Of a stretch of 64,000 bases of DNA, positions 44,364-52,532 are shown piece after piece. Where the stretch lies: positions 1 to 64,000 of the forward strand of contig CAVPOQ010000008.1 in the NCBI GenBank assembly GCA_963707145.1, read 5' to 3'. Under the pieces are notes generated by a model. That model was not told where the DNA came from, searched no databases, and worked only from the letters and a program-made list of their open reading frames with translations. The DNA comes from RPQJ01 sp963707145 (GTDB lineage Bacteria; Pseudomonadota; Gammaproteobacteria; Steroidobacterales; Steroidobacteraceae). Each line of letters starts with the position of its first letter. Positions within the stretch are counted from its first letter, which is position 1. A program made the translations under genes and the position numbers.

Positions 44364-44771
44364 TCAGCCGGATTCTGCAACGTCACGCAGTCGCGCAGGG
44401 TCGTTCACGGTCAGCGACCTGTCGTTGAGGCTCACGAGTCGACGACTCGAGGACTCTCTCACGACGCGGCTGTACGTATTCCTGGTGAGGTTGAAGAGCA
44501 TCGCGAGCTCTGTTTGCGAAGCCGGGATTTCGGAGGGCAGGTCTGCCTCCGGAACCGATGCCCAACGCCGGCCCGCCAGGCGCAGCAGGACCGCCGCGCA
44601 GCGCGCCGCGTACGCCCGCGTGATCGAGATCCCCACGCCCCGCTGGACGGCGTACGACCAGGCGCGCTTCGGCGTGAAGATGAGCGCGGAGGTGCCGATG
44701 AAGCAGCAGGAACGCGCGTGGACGTCGCCGATCTGGTATACGCCCTGACACCTGAGCCAGCTCGATCGCAA
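44364..44771 (-). pseudogene. Crp/Fnr-family regulator remnant
   Basis: This open frame reads RCAAVLLRLAGRRWASVPEA and then TELAMLFNLTRNTYSRVVRE followed by RSLTVNDPARLRDVAESG, the helix-turn-helix end of a Crp/Fnr protein. The sensor domain is reduced to a short stretch (FIGTSALIFTPKRAWSYAV), so the 5' part is lost. It lies 125 bp to the right of site C on the minus strand, the same place and direction as the intact Crp gene relative to site B. The stretch from 44772 to 44871 has no further recognisable gene. Confidence 0.55.
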
Positions 44772-44871
44772 CCACCTGATGCCCCCCGGCGCGGTGGAGT
44801 CCGTGCTGCAGGGAATGAAGGCAGCCGGCGCCTCCGAGCACTAGCCGCGCTTCGTATGCGTGTGCCGCGAG

Positions 44872-45030
44872 CCAGTGACGGTGGTCGCAGAGTCCGGGTC
44901 AGTCAGTTGCAAGCCATCAGAGGATCGATCATGACCGAGGTACGCAGGGCGGGTCTGTCAGGCTCAGCGAGGACTGCATTCGCGGCGACAGACCGCATCG
45001 CCCGCACCGCCCAGGCCGGCGGGCTGCTGC
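44872..45030 (+). repeat. 159-bp direct repeat, copy 1 (decayed fadL-type promoter and leader)
   Basis: This stretch aligns without gaps to 45963-46121. Both copies contain the ribosome-site region TCAGAGGATCGATCATGACC and the signal-peptide start MTEVRRA. In copy 1 the frame after the signal peptide does not continue into a porin: the small ORF runs a few codons past the repeat and stops (TGA at about 45033). Confidence 0.85.
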
Positions 45031-45031
45031 C

Positions 45032-45853
45032 ATGAGTTGCCTAATTCGGCAGGCGCCCTTCGCCGGCGCCGTTATGCTGTGCGTCATCGTGCCGGCCCTG
45101 CCGGCGTCCGCGGACGAAGCCGACGAGACCAGTCTCGCGATGCAGCTTTCGAACCCGGTCGCAGCGCTGATCAGTGTGCCGCTGCAACTGAACTACGACC
45201 AGGATATCGGCCCGGCCGACGACGGCGACCGCTGGCTGCTCAACGTGCAGCCGGTCATCCCGTTTGACCTGAACGACGATTGGAACCTGATCTCGCGCAC
45301 CATCCTGCCGGTGGTGCGGCAGTCCGACATCATTCCGGGCGCCGGCACTCAGACTGGCACCGGGGATATCGTCCAGAGCCTCTTCTTCTCGCCCAAGGCG
45401 CCGACGGCCTCGGGCTGGATCTGGGGCGCAGGTCCCGTGCTGTTGCTGCCCACGGGTTCGAACGACCTGCTGACGACCGACAAGTGGGGCGCGGGGCCGA
45501 CGGCGGTGGTGCTCAAGCAGTCGAACGGCTGGACGCGCGGCGTGCTCGCCAACCACATCTGGTCGTTCGCCGGCGACGACGATCGCGCCGACGTCAACGC
45601 GACCTTCCTGCAGCCGTTCCTCACCTACACGACGCCCACCCAGTGGACGTTCGGCTTCAATACCGAGTCGAGCTACGACTGGGAGAACGAGCAGTGGTCG
45701 GTGCCGGTCAACGCCAGCGCCTCGAAACTGATGCGGTTCGGCAACCAGTTGGTAAGTTTGGGCGGCGGCGTGCGGTACTGGCTCGACAGCCCGGACAGCG
45801 GCCCGGAAGGCTTCGGGCTCCGCTTCACGATGACGCTGCTGTTCCCGCGCTAG
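45032..45853 (+). CDS. Outer-membrane transporter-like protein (phenol-degradation meta-pathway type)
   Basis: A 273-residue protein with signal peptide (LCVIVPALPASADEA) and a mature barrel-like part. The blocks NPVAALISVPLQLNYDQDIG, WNLISRTILPVVRQSDIIPG, GDIVQSLFFSPKAPTASGWI and GAGPVLLLPTGSNDLL are typical of the family annotated as transporters next to aromatic-degradation genes. It ends in a barrel-type strand (GLRFTMTLLFPR). The gene lies between the two copies of the 159-bp repeat. The start may be the ATG at 45032 that overlaps the stop of the short leader ORF in copy 1. Ligand unknown. Confidence 0.8.
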   Translation: MSCLIRQAPFAGAVMLCVIVPALPASADEADETSLAMQLSNPVAALISVPLQLNYDQDIGPADDGDRWLLNVQPVIPFDLNDDWNLISRTILPVVRQSDIIPGAGTQTGTGDIVQSLFFSPKAPTASGWIWGAGPVLLLPTGSNDLLTTDKWGAGPTAVVLKQSNGWTRGVLANHIWSFAGDDDRADVNATFLQPFLTYTTPTQWTFGFNTESSYDWENEQWSVPVNASASKLMRFGNQLVSLGGGVRYWLDSPDSGPEGFGLRFTMTLLFPR

Positions 45854-45962
45854 TCTCCGGACCACGAGTATATGGCCTGCGTGTCTCCTTACCTTGGGCA
45901 GGGGGCACGTTGTGCCCTTGTCCTCTGTCGTCTACCCTGCTGTTCCCGCGAAGCACGGTGCG

Positions 45963-46121
45963 CCAGTGACGGTGGTCGCGGAGTCCGGGTCAGTCAGCCG
46001 CTAACCATCAGAGGATCGATCATGACCGAGGTACGCAGGGCAGTTGTGGCAGGCTTCGCGACGGCTGCATTCGCGGCGACAGCCCTCATCGCCAGCACCG
46101 CCCAGGCCGGCGGGCTGCTGC
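45963..46121 (+). repeat. 159-bp direct repeat, copy 2 (5' end of the fadL-type gene)
   Basis: The second copy holds the untranslated region and the first 34 codons of the FadL-type gene. It starts CCAGTGACGGTGGTCGC, as copy 1 does. It is the working copy, because the frame continues into the full barrel. Confidence 0.85.
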
Positions 46122-47344
46122 TCTACGAGTTCGGCACGGCCGAGCCAGGACTCGCCGCGGCCGGCTATGCCGCGCGTGCGCAGGATGCATCGACGGCGTT
46201 CACTAACCCGGCCGGCATGACGAGACTCGATGGCACGCAAGTGCTCGTCGGCGGCCAGCTGATGTGGCTGAACACGCAGTTCTCGGTCGACAGCGACACG
46301 TCCCCCGGCCTGGGCAGCGGCGACGGCGGCCGCGCGTTCGGTTCGAACGGTTACGTCCCCGGCGGCGGCGCCTTCCTGACGCATCGAGTGTCGCCCGATC
46401 TCGCGCTGGGCTTCGCCGTGGCGGGCAACTTCGGCTCCATGCTGGACTACGAAGACGACTGGGTGGGTCGCTACCGCGTGCAGGTCGGCGACCTCGTCGG
46501 CGTATCCGTCATGCCGTCGATCGCGTATCGCGTGAACGACAAGCTGTCGCTCGGCGCGGGCATCAACGGCATGTACGGCATGTTCGACCAGAAGGTAGCG
46601 ATCAACAACGCGGTGCCGTCGCTCAGCGACGGCCGCCTCGAGATCGATGACACCACCTGGGGCTGGGGCGGCAATGTCGGCATACTGTACGAGCCGACGC
46701 CGGGCACGCGCCTGGGGCTCACCTACACGTCAGAGATCGACCTCGATTTCAGCGGCCGTGCAAAATTCTCGGGGATCGGGCCGATCCTGACCGCACTGCT
46801 GCAATCGCGCGGCCTGCTCGATGCGCGCGTGGACGTCGGCGCCAAGGTGCCGCAGCAGTTGATGGGGAGCGTGTACACGGAGATCAGCGACCGCTGGGCC
46901 CTGATGGGCAACGTCGGCTGGCAGGACTGGTCGGAGTTCGGCGAGGTCGAGATCGGCATCGACAACACGCAGAACCCGGCCAGCCTCACCAACCCACTGT
47001 CGTTCGACGACACTTGGCACGTCGCCGCGGGCGCGCAGTACCGCCCGAACGATCAGTGGAAAATGAACGTCGGCCTCGCCTACGACTCCGGGTTCCAGGA
47101 CGGCAACGACGTCTCGCCGCTGTTCCCGGCCAACTCGGCGTGGCGGCTTGGTGCCGGCGGCGAAAAGCAGGCCAGTGAGTCATTCAAGTGGGGATTCACG
47201 ACGGAGCTGCTCTACGGCGGCAACATCGATGTGGACAAGCGCAGCACACTGCCCCCGGTGCTCGGCGGGCGCGGCAATCTGGTGGGGTCGTACGACCAGA
47301 CGCTGTCCGTCGTGCTGACCGTGTACGGCAACTGGGCCCTGTGA
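46022..47344 (+). CDS. FadL/OmpP1-family outer-membrane transporter
   Basis: A 440-residue FadL-type barrel for uptake of long-chain fatty acids or other hydrophobic compounds. The signal peptide ends ASTAQAGG. The plug region shows the family motif ARAQDASTAFTNPAGMTRLD with the NPAG signature. Barrel strands follow, such as LSLGAGINGMYGMF, GWGGNVGILYEPTPGTRLGL and NVGWQDWSEFGEVEI, and the protein ends in VVLTVYGNWAL. The start codon lies in the 159-bp repeat. It follows another outer-membrane gene, so both may handle one hydrophobic substrate. Confidence 0.9.
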   Translation: MTEVRRAVVAGFATAAFAATALIASTAQAGGLLLYEFGTAEPGLAAAGYAARAQDASTAFTNPAGMTRLDGTQVLVGGQLMWLNTQFSVDSDTSPGLGSGDGGRAFGSNGYVPGGGAFLTHRVSPDLALGFAVAGNFGSMLDYEDDWVGRYRVQVGDLVGVSVMPSIAYRVNDKLSLGAGINGMYGMFDQKVAINNAVPSLSDGRLEIDDTTWGWGGNVGILYEPTPGTRLGLTYTSEIDLDFSGRAKFSGIGPILTALLQSRGLLDARVDVGAKVPQQLMGSVYTEISDRWALMGNVGWQDWSEFGEVEIGIDNTQNPASLTNPLSFDDTWHVAAGAQYRPNDQWKMNVGLAYDSGFQDGNDVSPLFPANSAWRLGAGGEKQASESFKWGFTTELLYGGNIDVDKRSTLPPVLGGRGNLVGSYDQTLSVVLTVYGNWAL

Positions 47345-47571
47345 CCGGGCGCCGTCCGCCGGACACCGTCCTCGCGGCCGACTACCTACGCGATACCAAC
47401 GCCAGTCTCGGCAAGCACCCATTACCTGCGTGTGAATCCACATCGGGCGTCAACGACAACATCCAACGCAGGCCAGGATGAAGACTGGGGAAACCCGCGT
47501 GATCATTTACACAGATCGTGCCAGGAGTTTTGGCTGGAGCTGGCTGACGCTTTCTCAGCGTGGCGAAAAGG

Positions 47572-47599
47572 TGGAGCGGGTGATGGGAATCGAACCCAC
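47572..47599 (-). repeat. tRNA-Gly 3'-end fragment, site D
   Basis: A 28-bp copy of the tRNA-Gly 3' end, identical over the CCA end, acceptor stem and T-arm. The preceding 56 bp resemble those before site E. The remaining 47345-47728 stretch has no gene. Confidence 0.9.
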
Positions 47600-47728
47600 A
47601 TGTGTAAACCGGCTTCGAGAGTGACCAGCTGGGCAAATTTCAACGCCCGTTTACAGTATCGCCGCGGCCTTCTAGTTAGGCATACTCCCGGATACCGCAG
47701 GGTGCGGTAACGTCACAGAAGGGATCCC

Positions 47729-48829
47729 ATGAAACTTGTTCTCAGCGCGCTGGCCGTCGCCATCGCTTCAGTGTCCAATGTCGCCGCGGCCAATACGCTG
47801 CACGTTGCTAACAATGGCCTCGATTTTCCGGGATGCGGCACCGAGACGTCTCCGTGCCGCTCGATCTCGGCGGCCATCGGCGCGGCCGTCGATGACGACA
47901 CCATTTTGGTACGCCCCGGCCGATATGGCGACATCGATGACGACGGCGCGCTCGGCGGCGCCGGTGAGGAGACCGGCAACTCCAACGGCACGCTGTACAT
48001 CAACAAACGCGTGAAGGTCATCTCGACGGCCGGTGCTGGCGCGACCGTGATTCGCGGCGTCAGCAGCATTCCAATCGTGGTGTACCTGGACGTGACGGGC
48101 GCTCAGTTCGGTGAACGCAATGCCGGCTTCACGGTTTACGGCGCCAGCTCATTCGGCATCAGCAACAACAACATGACCAGCGGCAAGGTCGCCGGAAACA
48201 TCGCGCATGGCATGGCTGCGGGCATTTACCTGGTGTCGCTTGGCAACTTGGAGATAAGCCACAACACGGTCTTCAACAACGGCATGGGCATTGCGGGTAC
48301 GACCGCCGCCGGCACCACGGGCTCGACGTACATTCACCGCAACACCGTGGTGGGGAAAGAGGACAGCACCGGCATCTACGCCAGTGAGCTCGGAGCGCAC
48401 CGCGTGGTCGGCAACACCATCAGCAACAACTACATCGGGTTGCAGGTCGGAGTCGGTCCGTCTCGAGTGACGCAGAACGTGATCACCGACAACTTCTACG
48501 CCATCGCCTATCCCGGCCAATGCATCGGGTGCGCGACTCCCGCGGGCACACCGCTGATCGTGCGCAACTCCCTGATCGGCAGCCGCAATGCGGCACTGTG
48601 GGTGAGCGACCAGGCTACCTACCCGATCGCGATGCGCCAGAACAACCTGTTCAGCAGTGGCTGGGGCTGCGCGATCAATACGTCCACCACCGTGGCGATC
48701 GACGCGCGTCAGAACTTCTGGGGCACTGCGGCGGGACCGGGTTTCACGGCTCCGTCGAGCGGTGTCTGCACGACGAATCCAGTGGTGAAGACCACCCCGT
48801 TCTCGACCACCGAGATCGCCCTCAATTAG
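47729..48829 (+). CDS. Secreted right-handed beta-helix protein
   Basis: A 366-residue protein with a signal peptide (LALAVAIASVSNVAAAN-type leader) and repeated beta-helix turns with NNxI/ISHNTV patterns: NLEISHNTVFNNGMGIAG, TYIHRNTVVGKEDSTGIY, RVVGNTISNNYIGLQVG and RVTQNVITDNFYAIAYPG. It opens LHVANNGLDFPGCGTETSPC, the form common in pectate-lyase-like or surface proteins with a cysteine-bound cap. No catalytic motif stands out. It is the first gene of the interval after site D. A GC hairpin follows it at 48839. Carbohydrate binding or cleavage is possible but not shown. Confidence 0.75.
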   Translation: MKLVLSALAVAIASVSNVAAANTLHVANNGLDFPGCGTETSPCRSISAAIGAAVDDDTILVRPGRYGDIDDDGALGGAGEETGNSNGTLYINKRVKVISTAGAGATVIRGVSSIPIVVYLDVTGAQFGERNAGFTVYGASSFGISNNNMTSGKVAGNIAHGMAAGIYLVSLGNLEISHNTVFNNGMGIAGTTAAGTTGSTYIHRNTVVGKEDSTGIYASELGAHRVVGNTISNNYIGLQVGVGPSRVTQNVITDNFYAIAYPGQCIGCATPAGTPLIVRNSLIGSRNAALWVSDQATYPIAMRQNNLFSSGWGCAINTSTTVAIDARQNFWGTAAGPGFTAPSSGVCTTNPVVKTTPFSTTEIALN

Positions 48830-48838
48830 AACCACTGG

Positions 48839-48863
48839 GGCCGCGGGCATCTGGCCCGCGGCC
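48839..48863 (+). terminator. GC-rich hairpin after the beta-helix gene
   Basis: A perfect 10-bp stem (GGCCGCGGGC/GCCCGCGGCC, 5-base loop) lies 10 bp after the stop. No T-run follows, so it may protect the 3' end or terminate weakly. From 48864 to 49210 I see no gene. Confidence 0.45.
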
Positions 48864-49210
48864 GTCAGAGGAAGCGCGACGCCCAGTCGGCTGCGAGGTC
48901 CGCATGACAGGCCTCGCAACGGCACACACCGTCGCGCGGGTGAGAGACTTGACCTGCCCCAGCGCGCTGCACCCGCACCCAATCCGGGGCAACGTCGGAC
49001 CCCGTCGATCCGCCCCGCCGCAGCGCCCCTCAGGTCGCCAGCCTCCCAGGTTCCCAGATCGCCAGCCCCGCCGCCCGGATGAAACCGCATCTCCACTCGT
49101 GCGGACCGTCAAACTGACCGGCCGATTCTGGCCGGCTGTTCCTGTACGGGAGTGTCCGCAATCCCGCAGTCACTGACAACGCTTGGCTCTGGTCCCGGAA
49201 AGCAATGGGA

Positions 49211-50583
49211 TGGACCCCTCCCCACACCTACGGCATCGAGTGCCAGACTGGAGATGGAAAGCAACCAGTCACGGAATGAGGAGGGGTCGTCATGAAGCTT
49301 ACTCGCGTGGGTGTGGACTTGGCCAAGCAGGTCTTTCAGGTACACGGTGTGGATCGGGCGGAGCGTCCGGCCTGGTGCAAGCGTCTGAAGCGCTCACGGT
49401 GGATCGCGGAACTTGAGCGCACGGCTGAAGTCGGCGCCGAGATCGGCATGGAAGCCTGCGGTAGCGCGCACCACTGGGCCCGGGTTCTGCAGGGCAAGGG
49501 CTATCGGGTGAAGCTGATCGCCCCGCAATTCGTGAAGCCGTACGTGAAGACGAACAAAACCGATGCGAACGATGCCGAGGCGATCTGCGAGGCGATGAGC
49601 CGGCCGAGCATGCGGTTCGTCGCGGTGAAGAGCGTCGAGCAGCAGGATCTGCAGGCAGTGCATCGCGTGCGGTCGAGTCTGATCCGGGAGCGGACGGCCA
49701 AGGCCAACCAGTTGCGCGGACTCGTCTACGAGTACGGTCTGGTGGCGCCTCGCGAGCTCATCTCGCTGCGTCGTGCGGTGCCTGAGTGGCTCGAGGATGC
49801 CGACAATGGCCTGACCGCCCGCTTCCGATCGCTGCTGGCCGGCCTGTACCGTGATCTGCAGCGGTTCGACGAACGCGTGCGCGAACTCGATCAGGAGATC
49901 GCGGTGATCGCTCGCGAACACGAGGCGGTGGGTCGTCTCGAGCAGCTGCGCGGCATCGGCCCGCTGACCGCCTCGGCGCTGTATGCGCTGGTCGGCGACG
50001 CGAGGCAGTATCGCAACGGTCGAGAGATGGCGGTGTCACTCGGGCTGACGCCGCGCCAGCACAGCTCCGGCGGCAAGGAGCGACGGCTCGGGATCAGCAA
50101 GCGCGGCGACAAGTACGTGCGCACACTGTTGATACACGGGGCGCGCTCGGCGCTACGAGCAGCGCCAGGTAAGACCGATCGGCTCAGCCGATGGGCCCTT
50201 GCGCTGGCCGAGCGATCGCACCCGAACGTGGCGGCGACCGCTCTCGCCAACAAGATGGCGCGGGTCGCCTGGGCAATGCTGCGCCATGGAACGAACTATG
50301 AACCGGAGCGCGTGGTGCCTGAGGCCGTGCGTCCCGACTGATCGAGGAGAACATCACCGCGGTTGCGAGCACCCCGAAGGATGGCGAACAGGTCGAACCG
50401 GCGTCGGAGTAGCCTGCAAACGTCCACGGGCGAGAAGCCCGAGAAAGCAATGAGGAGCCGACGCGCGAATAGCCCATCGTGGCCCGACCTCGGCTGATCG
50501 AGGTCAGACAGAGGCCGGATATACGTGAGCAGTCGTACCTTGTCGCCGGAGAACGGAGTGCTAGCAAAGTGGGGAGGGGTCCA
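49211..50583 (+). mobile_element. IS110-family (IS1111-type) insertion sequence
   Basis: The transposase gene is enclosed by a perfect 15-bp inverted pair, TGGACCCCTCCCCAC (49211-49225) and GTGGGGAGGGGTCCA (50569-50583). Such subterminal inverted repeats mark the IS1111 subgroup; real ends may lie a few bases outside them. No target-site duplication is evident, as is usual for this family. The element sits in the interval between sites D and E. Confidence 0.85.
49292..50341 (+). CDS. IS110-family transposase
   Basis: A complete 349-residue DEDD transposase. The N-terminal RuvC-like domain has RVGVDLAKQVFQVHGVD (Asp9), GMEACGSAHHWARVL and KTDANDAEAICEAM. The C-terminal Transposase_20 domain has LRGIGPLTASALYALVGDA and RRLGISKRGDKYVRTLLIHG with the conserved serine region. 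A strong GAGGAGGGG site precedes the ATG. IS110 elements are now known to use a bridge RNA encoded in the non-coding ends; here the likely source is the 5' segment 49226-49291 or the long 3' segment 50342-50568. The gene appears intact and could be active. Confidence 0.95.
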   Translation: MKLTRVGVDLAKQVFQVHGVDRAERPAWCKRLKRSRWIAELERTAEVGAEIGMEACGSAHHWARVLQGKGYRVKLIAPQFVKPYVKTNKTDANDAEAICEAMSRPSMRFVAVKSVEQQDLQAVHRVRSSLIRERTAKANQLRGLVYEYGLVAPRELISLRRAVPEWLEDADNGLTARFRSLLAGLYRDLQRFDERVRELDQEIAVIAREHEAVGRLEQLRGIGPLTASALYALVGDARQYRNGREMAVSLGLTPRQHSSGGKERRLGISKRGDKYVRTLLIHGARSALRAAPGKTDRLSRWALALAERSHPNVAATALANKMARVAWAMLRHGTNYEPERVVPEAVRPD

Positions 50584-50607
50584 TATACAGACCTTCAAAG
50601 GGAAGGA

Positions 50608-50836
50608 TCGACCTATTCTGTTGAAAAACTCGGTTTCTCGGTGCTGGCGATTTTTCCTCAACTGGTCATCGAGAGCGTCAGATGCCAGCAGGATCCCGTG
50701 CAGCCAATCAGAGCGAACTCAGGTGAGGCGAACGTTGTCGAGAGGTAGGCCCTCGGCACCTCGCGATCCACCCGCTCCATATCGCGCGAGATTTTTCGCC
50801 GCTGCGAGGAAACAGAGTTTTTCAACAGAATAGACC
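50608..50836. mobile_element. MITE-like element with about 28-bp terminal inverted repeats
   Basis: CTATTCTGTTGAAAAACTC begins at about 50611 and its inverse complement GAGTTTTTCAACAGAATAG ends at about 50834. Outside the perfect 19 bp the match continues with minor differences (CGGTTTC against TGTTTCC). The roughly 185 bp inside contain no transposase frame. The ends resemble those of common transposons with TTGAAAAAC-type termini. It could be a non-autonomous transposon or a deleted insertion sequence. A target duplication is not clear. Next to it, 50837-51170 holds only a doubtful minus-strand frame with one hydrophobic stretch (LLWTVTLFAMVGAILQVA). Confidence 0.6.
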
Positions 50837-51179
50837 CGAAGCCGCCGGTCAGGTGAAGTCTCAAACTCTGATTCAACGAGTTCCCGCGCGACTCCGCCGG
50901 TATCGGATCACGCTGTCTGGTATTCGGTCTGGGCTGTTGAAACCTTCGAGAACGGCGTCCGCGCGCGACCTGCAGTATCGCGCCCACCATCGCAAAGAGC
51001 GTAACGGTCCACAGGAGGCGGCGTCTCGCCAGCCTTGGTGCGAGCGGCGGTATCGGAGCTTGCACCTGTTGATGGCGAACAAGCCCGCACCAACGCTGGG
51101 TCTGATCGTGCCGCATTCTATGCTCCGGTGATCGACAGTTCCCGACCCCGAAACGGACCCTCGTCCGCCGCGCCGGATG

Positions 51180-52274
51180 TCACTGTTGCTCGACCGTGAC
51201 TTGAACTTGCCCGAGTCGCGAATCGCACGCCTGCGTTCGATCTTGGAGCGGCGTGCCGTCGATCGTGAAGGAACATTCGGCCATGCCGTCCGGTGTGAAA
51301 TCTCGCACCAGTACCTCGAATCGCGGATCGGTTCCGGCTCGCCCTTCCGGACCGGAGCCTCGTACCCAAATGCCGACGTCGACTTCCTCGCCGCCTACAC
51401 TCGTCGGCCGGATGCTATGACTCGGCACGGCACAGCCCCCGAAGCAACCTGTAAGGGTGGTTGTCTTTACGCAGATCAGAATGTCACATCTTATGGGCGG
51501 GACGCTCGTCAACGCCCGTGCTGCGGCCGCCGCTCGTGCTGCTGCCTCTGTCTCTGCCTCGTATGCAGGATCGGGCGCTTTTGGACGGTAATACCCTGGT
51601 TCTTCGATCGAAGGACAATTTCGCGCTACGGGAAGTCTTTGAATGGTCCCGCCAGGCGCAAGAGTTTGGTCGTATCGACCGACTTGTGCATCGTGGCGCA
51701 GTCGTTGCCCGAGCCGCGGCACTCGAGTCCACGCGCAATCACTATTCCAGTAGGCCAAGGTGTACGCGCTGGCAACAACTTCAAGGTACGCCTGCTGACA
51801 CTTGGCCCAATCCCCATTTGCTGGCGTAAGTTCAATCCTGTCGGGAAGGTACTCTAAGGGCACTTCACCGGTTCGCCTCAGCGGAGCATTAGAAAGACTG
51901 ACCAACAGGCGCGGACAGTAGCCATCCGCCAGGATCCGCAGCATCGGCTGATTCGTTTCCATCCGAACCGAGCGCGACCACCGAACTTCGGGTCCCCAGC
52001 CGGCGATCACGAATCGACCGTCACTATCCGTAACCGTCTCCTGGACTTGCAAGATCTCTGCAGGGATTTCTGCGTATGTTATGGGCCAGCCCGTCACCGC
52101 ATATAGCTCCCAGCTAGCGACAACGAGGGCTCCAGGCACGGCGGCCTTCGTCTCGGCATCCACGACCAGCGCGGTCTGCGAGGGGGCTTCCCAGGACTGG
52201 CGACACGAGCACAAGAGGAGAACGCCAACCACGGTGACACATACGTGTCGCCCCAGAGTTCTTGAACGACCCAT
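51180..52274 (-). CDS. Lipoprotein with carboxypeptidase-regulatory-like domain
   Basis: About 364 residues from the ATG at 52274. A signal peptide with lipobox (VTVVGVLLLCSC) is followed by a beta-sandwich segment, LVVDAETKAAVPGALVVASW and TVTDSDGRFVIAGWGP, of the carboxypeptidase-regulatory-like type often found in surface proteins. The middle part includes LRILADGYCPRLLVSLSNAP. The rest (CDILICVKTTTLTGCFGGC; RFEVLVRDFTPDGMAECSF) is unrecognised and cysteine-rich. The upstream in-frame extension to 52391 lacks a leader. No operon partner is evident. Function unknown. Confidence 0.6.
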   Translation of the reverse strand: MGRSRTLGRHVCVTVVGVLLLCSCRQSWEAPSQTALVVDAETKAAVPGALVVASWELYAVTGWPITYAEIPAEILQVQETVTDSDGRFVIAGWGPEVRWSRSVRMETNQPMLRILADGYCPRLLVSLSNAPLRRTGEVPLEYLPDRIELTPANGDWAKCQQAYLEVVASAYTLAYWNSDCAWTRVPRLGQRLRHDAQVGRYDQTLAPGGTIQRLPVARNCPSIEEPGYYRPKAPDPAYEAETEAAARAAAAARALTSVPPIRCDILICVKTTTLTGCFGGCAVPSHSIRPTSVGGEEVDVGIWVRGSGPEGRAGTDPRFEVLVRDFTPDGMAECSFTIDGTPLQDRTQACDSRLGQVQVTVEQQ

Positions 52275-52532
52275 TGCCCCCCTCGGAACGCAGCGCATAA
52301 GCCTACGATCTCGCCACAGACCTCGGTCGAATGTCCAGTTCACACGAAAGTCTCGAGCGTCCGTTTCCTCGCGATAGCGAAAACCCCGCAAACCCCCTCT
52401 CGTCAGCGGACGGTCAACGGGACTATCGACCCGAAGCGGACCTGAGCGGTACTCGGAAAACGACCGGTTGAATCTGTCTCGATGGATCCTTTTCCTCCCC
52501 GCTCATCGGATCGTTCTTAAAGCGTCCGTCCA

